A stretch of DNA of 38,778 nucleotides, from positions 1 to 38,778 of the forward strand of contig FONK01000015.1 of NCBI GenBank assembly GCA_900112915.1, given 5' to 3'. This stretch comes from Peptostreptococcaceae bacterium pGA-8 (lineage in GTDB: Bacteria; Bacillota; Clostridia; Peptostreptococcales; Anaerovoracaceae). The stretch's first letter is position 1; the number at the start of each line of letters is the position of its first letter. The notes beneath the pieces were generated by a model. That model was not told the DNA's origin. It searched no databases and saw only the letters and a list, made by a program, of their open reading frames with translations. This document shows positions 1-8,660 of the stretch, one piece after another. Made by a program: the position numbers and the translations under genes.

Positions 1-120
1 GTAACAAAGAAAACACCTGCAACAGGCGATAGTAATATGCCGTATGAGTTTGCTATGTTGGCACTTGCAATGAGCGGACTTGCAGTGTATGTAAATAGAA
101 AAAACAGGAAGAGTCAATAG
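1..120 (+). CDS. C-terminal end of a surface protein with a sortase-like tail (5' partial)
   Basis: Only the last 39 codons are inside the window; frame 1 is open from base 1 to the TAG at 118-120. The peptide reads TPATGDSN, then a hydrophobic stretch (FAMLALAMSGLAVYV), then a basic end (NRKNRKSQ). This is the three-part layout of a cell-wall sorting signal, although the motif is not a canonical LPXTG. The same TGDS core with the same layout closes the proteins ending at 8660, 13131 and 35379, so the gene probably encodes another member of this surface protein set. The function of the missing part is unknown. Confidence 0.75.
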   Translation, partial: VTKKTPATGDSNMPYEFAMLALAMSGLAVYVNRKNRKSQ

Positions 121-125
121 AGAGT

Positions 126-161
126 ATTTTAGCTTTTGAAAGGAGGAATTACAGCTAAAAT
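126..161 (+). other. Perfect 9-bp stem-loop with a Shine-Dalgarno-like loop
   Basis: ATTTTAGCT (126-134) is the exact reverse complement of AGCTAAAAT (153-161). The loop holds AAAGGAGG, which looks like a strong ribosome binding site but has no start codon at a suitable distance. It lies just after the upstream stop and before the real ribosome binding site (AAAGGAG, 192-198) of the next gene. It may be a weak, AT-rich terminator or a chance structure. Confidence 0.3.
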
Positions 162-205
162 TATTGTAAGCAAAAAAGTTTAATGTTAGAGAAAGGAGTA
201 TTTGA

Positions 206-2248
206 ATGAACACATATTTTCGAAATGGTAAAGTAAAAAATTACAATTTGGTGAGTATGGTTGTCATACTTACAATGCTATTCGTTACAACTTTTATTAC
301 GCTTCCTAAGGAAGCCTATGCTCAGACGCAGACAGTGACTAAGACAAATCACATTGATGTTAACAGCGACTGGGTGCGTTGGTTCAACATTAAGGGAACA
401 GGTATAATTGTCAGCGACATTTCTGCTCCTGAGATTGATGGAAATACTAAAACTTATCAGGTGGCCTTATCACCTAATACAACAGGCAATGCGGTAACCC
501 TGGAAATAAATTATAAAAAGAATTTTTTATCAGGCTATAGTACTATTAGCAAGACAATAAATTTGACTAATGGAGCAACTCCGACCCCTTATACCTATAG
601 TCATCACGGCAAGACTTATAAGTTTAACATCAGGACAGAGGCAGCCTATGAGGCAAATGTTCCAAATGGCAATGCCTTCATTACCATACCTGCTGGTGAG
701 AACATGGTGTTGGAGCCAACCCCTAATCCGCCAACTGATGGAAAAATCCACTTCGATGCTAATAGTACAGGTGCAGACGCTTATCCACAGAGCTTCTCTC
801 TGAGAGTAGTTCCTAATGGGACGAGCTTTGATGCCATTACCACCTATAGCTGGTCAGATGACGGCTCAACAGCAGGGCTTATTTTTACAAGATATGTAGG
901 CACTTATTACCTAGTACAATTACCTACAAGTGGACCTTCAGAGCTTCACCTTAACATTTCCCATAGCGGAAATAGTAAGGACTATGTAATCCATTGTAAA
1001 AAGCCGGGCTCTATTTCACCGGCAGGCACAGGGACCTATGCATATCTTCCTGCTCCCGGACAGTTCGTCAATGAAGGAATTACCAGTGGCGGATGGGGAG
1101 ACATTTATGACTCTAACGGAAATCCAAAGGCATTTAAAGGCAACCTGGTTTCAACAGGAGTATCTCACGGATACTTCGGTGGCTATACGGTAATTGACTT
1201 TGGCGAAGATAATCTTTTGACCAATGACAGTGACAACCCTTATGGAATAGACTTTATCGTTTATGGTAATGCCTTTAATGGAAATTCAGAGCCGGGCTGT
1301 ATCCAGGTTTCAAGGGATAAAAATACCTGGTACGATATAGCAGGCTCACTCCACTATGAATCAGATACCCAGCTTGATAGAACGGCTACATATACCAATC
1401 CGACACCCGATGACAATGCCAACACTACACCGGGAGTCTTGGGAACCAGGGTTGATGTGCCGTTTACTTCTACAATTGCAGGGTTAACTGCCGGCACTGT
1501 TGTAACCAATGGCTGGCATAATCACTCATTCTTCCCTCTAATAGGTAATTACTTCCTTCCAAGAAACGGGAACCCTTCCATGGATAAGGATTGGGAATTT
1601 GATTTTGTTGCAGCTTCGGCAGACAAAAATACAATAACATATGGAGGTGTATACCTGGGAGGAATTACTGATAACAGACAGGGCAAAGACACCTTTGGAT
1701 ACTTTGACAGCCACTCCAATCCATCCGGAGATGACATAGGCAAGCCTGTAAATCCTTATTTGCTTGAACATGGTGGTGGAGATGGCATTGACTTGGCTTG
1801 GACAGTTTACTCAACAGGACCGAATATTGGAAAACCTGTAAGCCAAGAAATCTTAAATGCAGGCTTTAGGTATGTGAGAGTATATAATGGTGTGGCAAAA
1901 GACCTTCCTCCTTTCGGAGAAATAAGTCCTGAACTTTGCGGAATATTTAAGGCAGACAAAACAGGCGGTCTGCAAGCGACAACAGCAGCACCGACTGTTA
2001 CTGTGGCAGGCAACACCGTTACCCTAAATCCTCAGTCTACTAACGCAGTAACTGTACCGGCAGGTGAGGTTAATGTAACAGCCGTCTCTAACGGCAATAA
2101 GGTTTCTGTAAACTCCGCCATTGCAGATAACAGCGCAAATAAGACCTTTAACCTGGCTTCAGGCCAAAAGCAAATGGTTAGGATAATTTGTAAAGATTCA
2201 AGCAAGGGTCAGCCATATGTAAGGTACATGCAGCTAATAGCTCAGTAA
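206..2248 (+). CDS. Secreted surface protein with a VYGNAF...EPG...W-DIAGS domain
   Basis: This is a 680-aa exported protein. The ATG is preceded by AAAGGAG with 7-nt spacing, and the N-terminus has a basic region, a hydrophobic core and an AYAQ cleavage site near residue 40. Two small beta-rich, Ig-like segments (about 45-165 and 175-270) come before the main domain (about 275-630). That domain has the signatures GYFGGYTVIDFG, DFIVYGNAFNGNSEPG and WYDIAGSLHY. I associate these with large 'cell surface protein' families seen in Bacteroidetes and Clostridia, whose biochemical role I do not know. A short beta-rich C-terminal segment follows. There is no sorting signal or membrane anchor, so the protein is probably released or held by other wall proteins. 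It precedes the giant gene at 2355 by 106 nt with a hairpin between them. Secretion is well supported; ligand binding is a guess. Confidence 0.85.
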   Translation: MNTYFRNGKVKNYNLVSMVVILTMLFVTTFITLPKEAYAQTQTVTKTNHIDVNSDWVRWFNIKGTGIIVSDISAPEIDGNTKTYQVALSPNTTGNAVTLEINYKKNFLSGYSTISKTINLTNGATPTPYTYSHHGKTYKFNIRTEAAYEANVPNGNAFITIPAGENMVLEPTPNPPTDGKIHFDANSTGADAYPQSFSLRVVPNGTSFDAITTYSWSDDGSTAGLIFTRYVGTYYLVQLPTSGPSELHLNISHSGNSKDYVIHCKKPGSISPAGTGTYAYLPAPGQFVNEGITSGGWGDIYDSNGNPKAFKGNLVSTGVSHGYFGGYTVIDFGEDNLLTNDSDNPYGIDFIVYGNAFNGNSEPGCIQVSRDKNTWYDIAGSLHYESDTQLDRTATYTNPTPDDNANTTPGVLGTRVDVPFTSTIAGLTAGTVVTNGWHNHSFFPLIGNYFLPRNGNPSMDKDWEFDFVAASADKNTITYGGVYLGGITDNRQGKDTFGYFDSHSNPSGDDIGKPVNPYLLEHGGGDGIDLAWTVYSTGPNIGKPVSQEILNAGFRYVRVYNGVAKDLPPFGEISPELCGIFKADKTGGLQATTAAPTVTVAGNTVTLNPQSTNAVTVPAGEVNVTAVSNGNKVSVNSAIADNSANKTFNLASGQKQMVRIICKDSSKGQPYVRYMQLIAQ

Positions 2249-2290
2249 AACATATAGGGTGAATCCTACAAGAGAATTAAAACTGTATGG

Positions 2291-2340
2291 AATTAAAGCC
2301 GATGGTAGGCGTCGTTTACGGTAGGCTTTAATTTATTTAG
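2291..2340 (+). terminator. Candidate intrinsic terminator after the 680-aa protein gene
   Basis: AATTAAAGCC (2291-2300) pairs perfectly with GGCTTTAATT (2324-2333). The intervening segment can form a smaller inner hairpin, and TATTT follows. The U-tract is short and interrupted, so this may be a partial terminator or attenuator between the gene ending at 2248 and the one starting at 2355. Confidence 0.5.
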
Positions 2341-2354
2341 TAAAAGAGAAAAAT

Positions 2355-5300
2355 ATGAAATATACAATAAAAAATAAAAAGCTTTTTCTCTCCATTATCA
2401 TAGCTATTCTCGTATTTATAGGCTTTAATATATCAGGCACCCATGTTTATGGAGCTGAAAAAGGAAGAAATTTTGAAATAAATAAAGAATTGGAGCTTGC
2501 ATACACTAAGGATGGAGGAACTATTAAAACCAGCGAGTTTAAGGATTTGGGTGCCTTGAAATATCCCGAATATTATTTCCACCACCTCATGCAGCCAAAT
2601 ATATCTAAAAAAACTTATTATAACTTCTATAAAACCGGTATATATAAAAATGAGGAGCTAATAAAGGAAGAAGGTAAGGCTAGACATCTTTATTTGCTTA
2701 CCCTTCCCCAAGGAGCGACTATCAAGAATATCAAGTGTAAGCTGTCTGAGGAAGAAAAAAATGGGCTTGGAATGGAATTTTTAAATCAAAGTAAAAGTAA
2801 CATTATTTTTGATTTTGCTTATGCTTCTGATGAACAAATAGAAGAAAAACTGAAAGAATTGTCCTTCCTGGAAAACTCAAAAATATATAAACGCAAACCT
2901 CCTGCTTATTATGGTGAAACAATTGAAAGCATCTTCCCATACCTCATTAGCGATGGAATGGATAAGAGCATCCTTAAAAAGGATGTTAAAAGCGTTTTGG
3001 CGACATATAAGGAAAATCTTATACTTATCCAAATTAAAGAACCGACAGTCTCCTCTGCCGGTGCTGAAAAAGGTGAACTAAAGAAAAAAATTGATGAAAC
3101 TGAAAATGATATCTCGGGTGAGAATGAAAATAAATGGTACCATGACAATGATAGAGTAGACTATTACAAAGGAGAGCTTACCTATGATTATAATGGCTTT
3201 TGGAATACTCTTAAAATGTATTTAAGATATGCCAGGGCAGTTTATGAAGATAAGTCTGCTTCTTCGGAAGAAATTTCAGATGCATTGGAAAGTCTTTCCC
3301 TTGCAAGAGAGAAAATAATTTCAAAGGACAGGATTAACCCCAATGACCTTTATCACTACGGCATAGCTGAACACTATGGTAGAAGCCGTACACATGAGAT
3401 ATATTGTCTTTTGCCCGACCAGAAGCCTCCGACCAGCGATATAAACCTCTTATTATTTAATGAAAAGTGGGCAATTAAAGAAACCTGGGAGCCCTATGCC
3501 GAGGCAAGAGCTGAAGCATTGGAGCTTTGGAATAAGCTCTATGATAATGGAAAGCCTACCGCATTCAATAGCTCCAAGGATGGTAGCGAGGCACAATTGA
3601 GGCTGAAGCAGATCATGGATAGGCTGATACCGGCAGTAAATAATATAGATGCTACAAGACCTCCTACTGAAGTAGATGAGACCACTATTGAGATTGCTCA
3701 GGCATGGTATAAATCCTGCGGCATGCTGTTAAAGCGATTTAGGCCGGATAATTTAAACCCGGCTGACTATACTGAAGAAAGCTGGACAGCCTTTATAAAT
3801 GGATATAAAGAAGTAGAAGAGGCATATTCAGCTTTAAGAACTCCCGGAGCCAATACGGGCTGGAGAAATCTAAGAAAAGGTGAGCAATGTGATAAGGCAA
3901 TGAGAAAACTTGCCTTTGATACTCTGGTTTCAAGTAAGGATAATGTAGAGATAACCGTCAATTTAACCGATAACAGGGGTGCACTGTCAAAAACATATAG
4001 TCAACCTATAGATATACCTATGTCAAATGGATGTGGAAGCTATAAGGTAACATTGCCTAAGGATAAAGCTAATCTTGAAGAGGCCCTTATAAAAATATAT
4101 GGTGAAGACTATGGAGAGATTTTTAAAGATAGTATGTCAACTGTAGAATATAGCATCCTGTTTTACAGAAATGATGTATGTGAGAGTATAGACCTCAATA
4201 GGTTTGATGATACTAAGGTTAGAGACGGTGATAATATTACCTTAGCTCTTTCTAAAACACATTCTACAGTGAATGCCGGCGGAGCTCAGTTTGAATTCCG
4301 TTACCATGAAGCTCTGCCATATGTACGCTACCAGACCTTCTTTAAGGAGGGAAATCAAGTATCAGAGATAGAGGAGCCGGCAGTTAGCGATATGAGTCTT
4401 AACGTTATGACATCGTTAGCTCTTCCAACAGGCTTAACAGGTCTTAAAGCTCCTCTTGAGGGAACAACCATATACAGAACCAAGTGCTGTAAAACTAAAG
4501 ATGACGCCCTTAAATCGGTTCCTGAAATTGATACAGGTATAGTAACTGATGCTGATGGCAAGTTCACAATATCCCTAGCTTCAGATGCCACATCCAATGA
4601 GGGCTGGTATATGATAAATGCCATTAAAAAAGCGCGATTTGGAGGCTACATAAATGGTCCAAGTCTGCTGGTTCGCGTTGTTGACCCGGATGATATAAGC
4701 GGAATTAAGGCAGAACTTAAGCAAAAGGCGGAAACCCTGATAAATTCAAAACCCGGCATCTATTACAATGAAGAACAAACTCAGCTTATTGAAGATAAGA
4801 AAAAAGAAGCTTTTGAAACCATAGACAACGCCAAAAGCTCCGGTGAAGCAAAGGCTGCCTATGATAAGCTTGTTGAGATGGTAATGGGATTCTTCAAAGA
4901 AAATGATAAGGCCATAAATGAACATAAAAATGGTTTAGAAAAAATTCTTCCTAATCTGCCATCAAATGAGGATATAGCTGCAGGAAAGGTATATAAATTC
5001 GATAAGAATCTTTTAGAATTTTTGTTCGGCATGACGGGCATGTATAACGAAATGACCGAGTATGAAAAGAGTATATTAGAATCGGCAGATCGTACAAGAC
5101 TGGAGGCACTTGAAAGAATATATAAAAACACTAATTACGGTAAAGACTTACCGGTGGCACCTCAGTATGGCTTAAAGCTTGAAGCTGTAGATTCCGCCAC
5201 CGGAGAAAAAATTGATGAAGACATACTAAATTATAAAGGTCAGTCAGCACTTACGTTTAAGGGGAATAAATATGTAGATGCAGAAACAAATAAAGTTTTA

Positions 5301-8300
5301 TATGGTCTCAAGGTGGCTGAACCTGTAAACCTGAAGATTGGAGATGTGGTTTATGCTGATCCTCAGGATGTAGGAGAGCTGACATATAAAATTATAAGTT
5401 TAGACTACAGTGTTAATGAAGGCTATGTAATTGACGGTATAAACTGGAATGGTAATGAGGATTATCTAGAAGCTAAAAGAACATCTTCAGGAGTTAATTT
5501 CAGCATAAGCACAAGGGCTCTCAGGGATAATGTAACTGTACAGATTTACGTAAGCAGAACTACTGCAGGTAATTATGAGAACGATTTAGACAGGTTAAAG
5601 AGTATATATCTTGGCTTTAATCAGAGTAGATATAGTTCGGACAATTGGAAAAAGATTAAAGATCTATATTATAAATCGGTTCAAGCTATAAATAATAGCA
5701 AAACCAAGGCTGAACGAAATAGTATTATTTCAAGAGCTAAGTATGACATGGACAAGGTTAAAAGGCTTGATAAGGATGAATTCGGCACAGTCCATGTAAC
5801 TGTTAGAAATGACACCTTTACTTCAGATGCAGCAGCTTTTAAGGGCCTTATTGTAGATAAGATGATTCCTCTTGAGAAAGATGACACCATGATGAAGGCA
5901 ATACTCAAGGCTCTGGATTCATCCGGCTTCACGTGGAAGGGAACCGGAGGAGACACACCTACCGATACAGAAATTACCTACCTGAGCTCCATTCACAAGG
6001 ATGGTAAAAAACTGGGAGAATTTGATGGTGGTGCCAGCTCCGGATGGATGGGGACCTTAAACGATTGGTTTACCAATGAAGGCTTTGCCCAATTCGGAGT
6101 GAAAAATGGAAAATTGTCTGACGGTGATGAAATATCCGTTGAATACACCTGTGAGCTGGGAAGAGACATTAGAGGTGGCTTTGAGGGCAATACAGATACA
6201 GCCTTATTTGAGCTGAATCTTTCCAATGGCTCAATGAACCCGCATTTTAACCCTGATATTAAAGAGTACTACTTTGTACTCAATGAAGGAGAAACAAGAA
6301 CCACCCTAGATTATTCGGCAAGAGTAAGATCATTCCCGGCGAGAGCATATCTTAATGAATATAAAAAAGACGATAAATATTGGATAAATTCAGGAGATAA
6401 TATCACAGTACAGGCGGGAGATACCATATATGTCGTAGTTGGGGAACAATCTTGGCCTTCAATGGGAAAAGGTTCACCTACAATGTATAAGGTGAACATT
6501 GCCACAAGAGACAGCTCCAATTTAGCGACTATGCTGATTTCACAAATTCCAAATGTAGAATACAGCAACTATAAGGCTAACCTGCAGAAAGTTAAGGATG
6601 CAAGAAATGTGTATGACAGTCTATCCGATGAAGCTAAGAGTAGAGTTCGTGACTATGACAAGCTTACCAAGGCGGAGGGGAAGATAGAGCTGTATCAGAA
6701 GCTGGATGAGTTTAAATCAAAACTAAGTGAAGTGAAATCTCCTGCTGACTTGAACAATGAAGATGAAGCAGGTGTAGTAGAGCTTATAAATCAATACGAC
6801 AGTCTTGATTCAATGCAGAAGGCTGCCCTTAATTCTCTAGAGCTATCTAAAATAGGCAGCTTGAAGAAATGGGTAGATGACAACCATAATAAATATAAGC
6901 TGGTTATAGAGAAGATAAAAGCCATCGGTGATGTTACACTGGAAAAAGAAGAGCAGATTAAGGATGCAAGAGCAGCTTATGAACTTTTATCTGATGAGCA
7001 GAAGAAGCTGGTGAATAATTATCCGGATCTAGTGGCTGCGGAGAACCAAATTGTTAAGCTTAAAGAGCAGAAAGAATTGGAAACGCTAAAAGAAACAGCT
7101 AAAACTCAACTTGAAGAATACAAGAATATAGAAGATTATCGAGATGAAGAAAAGAAGCTTCTTGCAGAAGCTGTCAAAGCAGGAAAGGAAGCCATTGGAA
7201 AAGCTAAAACCAAGGCGCAGGTTGAGGAGCAGCTGGCTAATGCTAAGGCAGAAATAGATAAAATTAAAACAGATGCTCAGTTAACGGAACTGGAAAGAGA
7301 AGCGGCAAAGGCTGTAGATGATAAGATTGATTCTATTGAAAAACCAATAACCGTAGAGAGTAAAAACCAAATAGATGAAGCAAGAGCAGCTTATGAAAAG
7401 CTGACAGACAAAGAAAAGACCTTTGTAAATAAGCTGTCTGAGTTGGAAGCTTATGAAGAAGCTTATGAAGAAGCCTTAAAGACTCAGGAACTTGATAAGG
7501 TAAAAGGAACACTAAAGAAACAGCTTGAGGAATATAAGGACCCTGAGTTGTATAGAGAGGCTGAGAAAAAAAAGCTTGCAGAAGAAGTTGAAAAAGGTAA
7601 ATTGGAAATCGGAAGAGCCAAGGATGCTGATGCAGCTGGTAAGGCTTTTGATGCTGCAAAGAAAGCAATTGATGATCTGAACCTAAAGACGGCAGCCGAA
7701 TATGAGCAAGAGGAACTGACAGAATTTAAAGAAAAAGCTAAAAAGCAACTTGCGGAATATAAGAATGCTGACGATTATCGGGATGCAGAGAGGAAGCTTC
7801 TTGATGAAGCTATACAAACAGGAAAAGAGGCCATTGAAAACGCTAAAACCAAAGCGGAAGCTGAGGAAGAGCTGACCAAGGCTAAAGCAGAGCTGGATAA
7901 AATTAAGACCGACGCTCAGCTAACTGAGCTTGCAAAGGCCAAGGCTAAAGCTATGGATGATAAGATTGCAGCAATTAAAGCTCCGGTGCTGTTTGATATG
8001 AAGGAAAAAATTGAAAGCATCAGAGGAGAATACGATAAGCTGTCCGATGAGGAAAAGAGTTATGTAAAGAAGCTAAATCATTTAAAGGCAGCTGAAAAAG
8101 AAGTTAAGCTTGCAAGCCGAAGATTAGATTTTATAAAAGTTGTAGAAAACAATGAAGGCAACAATGTAAACTTTAGCAAGGATAACGCTTCCTTTATAGA
8201 AAAAAGTGCAAAAGGTCTAAAATATGAGCTTGACACAGATTTCAGCAACTTCGGAGACATAGGAAAGGTAACCATAAACGGCAAGGAGCTTAAGAGAGGT

Positions 8301-8660
8301 GTAGATTATGAAGCTAAGTCAGGTAGTGTAATTATAGACTTTAGCAAGGAATTTCTTGATAGCCTTACTGTCGGCAACTATACAGCTTTGATTATGACAA
8401 AGGACGGATATGGGGAATTCCAAATTCAGGTACTGAAAAAGGAAGATGCCCCTATAATAGATAATGGAAACAATAGTAAGCCGGATGCCAATGAAGGAAA
8501 TGGTCAGACTAAAATTCCGAAAAACTCTTCAGCTACCGCTACCGGTGACAGCTCCAATGTGCTTCCATATGGGATAATTACAATGGTAGGAATTTCATTA
8601 TCAGCCTTGATTTTTAGAAAAAAGTATTTCAGTCAGAAAAGGATGAAATTGGATGATTAA
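2355..8660 (+). CDS. Giant surface protein with DUF4430-like domain, helical repeats and sortase-like tail
   Basis: This 2101-aa protein starts with a signal peptide (about 1-33, ending VYGAE). Residues 34-1140 are a mosaic of unrecognised alpha/beta segments and short FIVAR-like helical stretches. Residues 1144-1275 resemble DUF4430, the transcobalamin C-terminal-like family: the SGWM motif is at 1229-1232, followed by a GDEISVEYTCELG strand pair. A cadherin-like beta-sandwich follows (about 1280-1385). Residues about 1390-1925 are alternating three-helix repeats, then a domain resembling CBM_X2/Ig (about 1930-2030). The tail has TATGDSS, a hydrophobic stretch and a basic end, as for wall sorting. 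The ribosome binding site is weak (AAAGAGA). The stop overlaps the next start by 8 nt, so the two giants are probably translationally coupled. DUF4430 suggests corrinoid or small-ligand binding; that is inference. Confidence 0.88.
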   Translation: MKYTIKNKKLFLSIIIAILVFIGFNISGTHVYGAEKGRNFEINKELELAYTKDGGTIKTSEFKDLGALKYPEYYFHHLMQPNISKKTYYNFYKTGIYKNEELIKEEGKARHLYLLTLPQGATIKNIKCKLSEEEKNGLGMEFLNQSKSNIIFDFAYASDEQIEEKLKELSFLENSKIYKRKPPAYYGETIESIFPYLISDGMDKSILKKDVKSVLATYKENLILIQIKEPTVSSAGAEKGELKKKIDETENDISGENENKWYHDNDRVDYYKGELTYDYNGFWNTLKMYLRYARAVYEDKSASSEEISDALESLSLAREKIISKDRINPNDLYHYGIAEHYGRSRTHEIYCLLPDQKPPTSDINLLLFNEKWAIKETWEPYAEARAEALELWNKLYDNGKPTAFNSSKDGSEAQLRLKQIMDRLIPAVNNIDATRPPTEVDETTIEIAQAWYKSCGMLLKRFRPDNLNPADYTEESWTAFINGYKEVEEAYSALRTPGANTGWRNLRKGEQCDKAMRKLAFDTLVSSKDNVEITVNLTDNRGALSKTYSQPIDIPMSNGCGSYKVTLPKDKANLEEALIKIYGEDYGEIFKDSMSTVEYSILFYRNDVCESIDLNRFDDTKVRDGDNITLALSKTHSTVNAGGAQFEFRYHEALPYVRYQTFFKEGNQVSEIEEPAVSDMSLNVMTSLALPTGLTGLKAPLEGTTIYRTKCCKTKDDALKSVPEIDTGIVTDADGKFTISLASDATSNEGWYMINAIKKARFGGYINGPSLLVRVVDPDDISGIKAELKQKAETLINSKPGIYYNEEQTQLIEDKKKEAFETIDNAKSSGEAKAAYDKLVEMVMGFFKENDKAINEHKNGLEKILPNLPSNEDIAAGKVYKFDKNLLEFLFGMTGMYNEMTEYEKSILESADRTRLEALERIYKNTNYGKDLPVAPQYGLKLEAVDSATGEKIDEDILNYKGQSALTFKGNKYVDAETNKVLYGLKVAEPVNLKIGDVVYADPQDVGELTYKIISLDYSVNEGYVIDGINWNGNEDYLEAKRTSSGVNFSISTRALRDNVTVQIYVSRTTAGNYENDLDRLKSIYLGFNQSRYSSDNWKKIKDLYYKSVQAINNSKTKAERNSIISRAKYDMDKVKRLDKDEFGTVHVTVRNDTFTSDAAAFKGLIVDKMIPLEKDDTMMKAILKALDSSGFTWKGTGGDTPTDTEITYLSSIHKDGKKLGEFDGGASSGWMGTLNDWFTNEGFAQFGVKNGKLSDGDEISVEYTCELGRDIRGGFEGNTDTALFELNLSNGSMNPHFNPDIKEYYFVLNEGETRTTLDYSARVRSFPARAYLNEYKKDDKYWINSGDNITVQAGDTIYVVVGEQSWPSMGKGSPTMYKVNIATRDSSNLATMLISQIPNVEYSNYKANLQKVKDARNVYDSLSDEAKSRVRDYDKLTKAEGKIELYQKLDEFKSKLSEVKSPADLNNEDEAGVVELINQYDSLDSMQKAALNSLELSKIGSLKKWVDDNHNKYKLVIEKIKAIGDVTLEKEEQIKDARAAYELLSDEQKKLVNNYPDLVAAENQIVKLKEQKELETLKETAKTQLEEYKNIEDYRDEEKKLLAEAVKAGKEAIGKAKTKAQVEEQLANAKAEIDKIKTDAQLTELEREAAKAVDDKIDSIEKPITVESKNQIDEARAAYEKLTDKEKTFVNKLSELEAYEEAYEEALKTQELDKVKGTLKKQLEEYKDPELYREAEKKKLAEEVEKGKLEIGRAKDADAAGKAFDAAKKAIDDLNLKTAAEYEQEELTEFKEKAKKQLAEYKNADDYRDAERKLLDEAIQTGKEAIENAKTKAEAEEELTKAKAELDKIKTDAQLTELAKAKAKAMDDKIAAIKAPVLFDMKEKIESIRGEYDKLSDEEKSYVKKLNHLKAAEKEVKLASRRLDFIKVVENNEGNNVNFSKDNASFIEKSAKGLKYELDTDFSNFGDIGKVTINGKELKRGVDYEAKSGSVIIDFSKEFLDSLTVGNYTALIMTKDGYGEFQIQVLKKEDAPIIDNGNNSKPDANEGNGQTKIPKNSSATATGDSSNVLPYGIITMVGISLSALIFRKKYFSQKRMKLDD
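6531..8133 (+). repeat. Array of three-helix repeats in the 2101-aa protein
   Basis: Two alternating unit types are visible in the protein. Type A (about 75 aa) has the pattern L..YK...DYR..E...L..A...GK..I..A, ending AKAEIDKIKTDAQL. Type B (about 60 aa) has the pattern DDKI..I..P...ES...ID.ARAAYE.LTD.EK..V. I count five B units and three A units in the order B-B-B-A-B-A-A-B. Charged coiled-coil units like these usually act as rigid stalks or spacers in Gram-positive surface proteins. The last five units match the order and much of the sequence of the array in the next gene. Confidence 0.7.
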
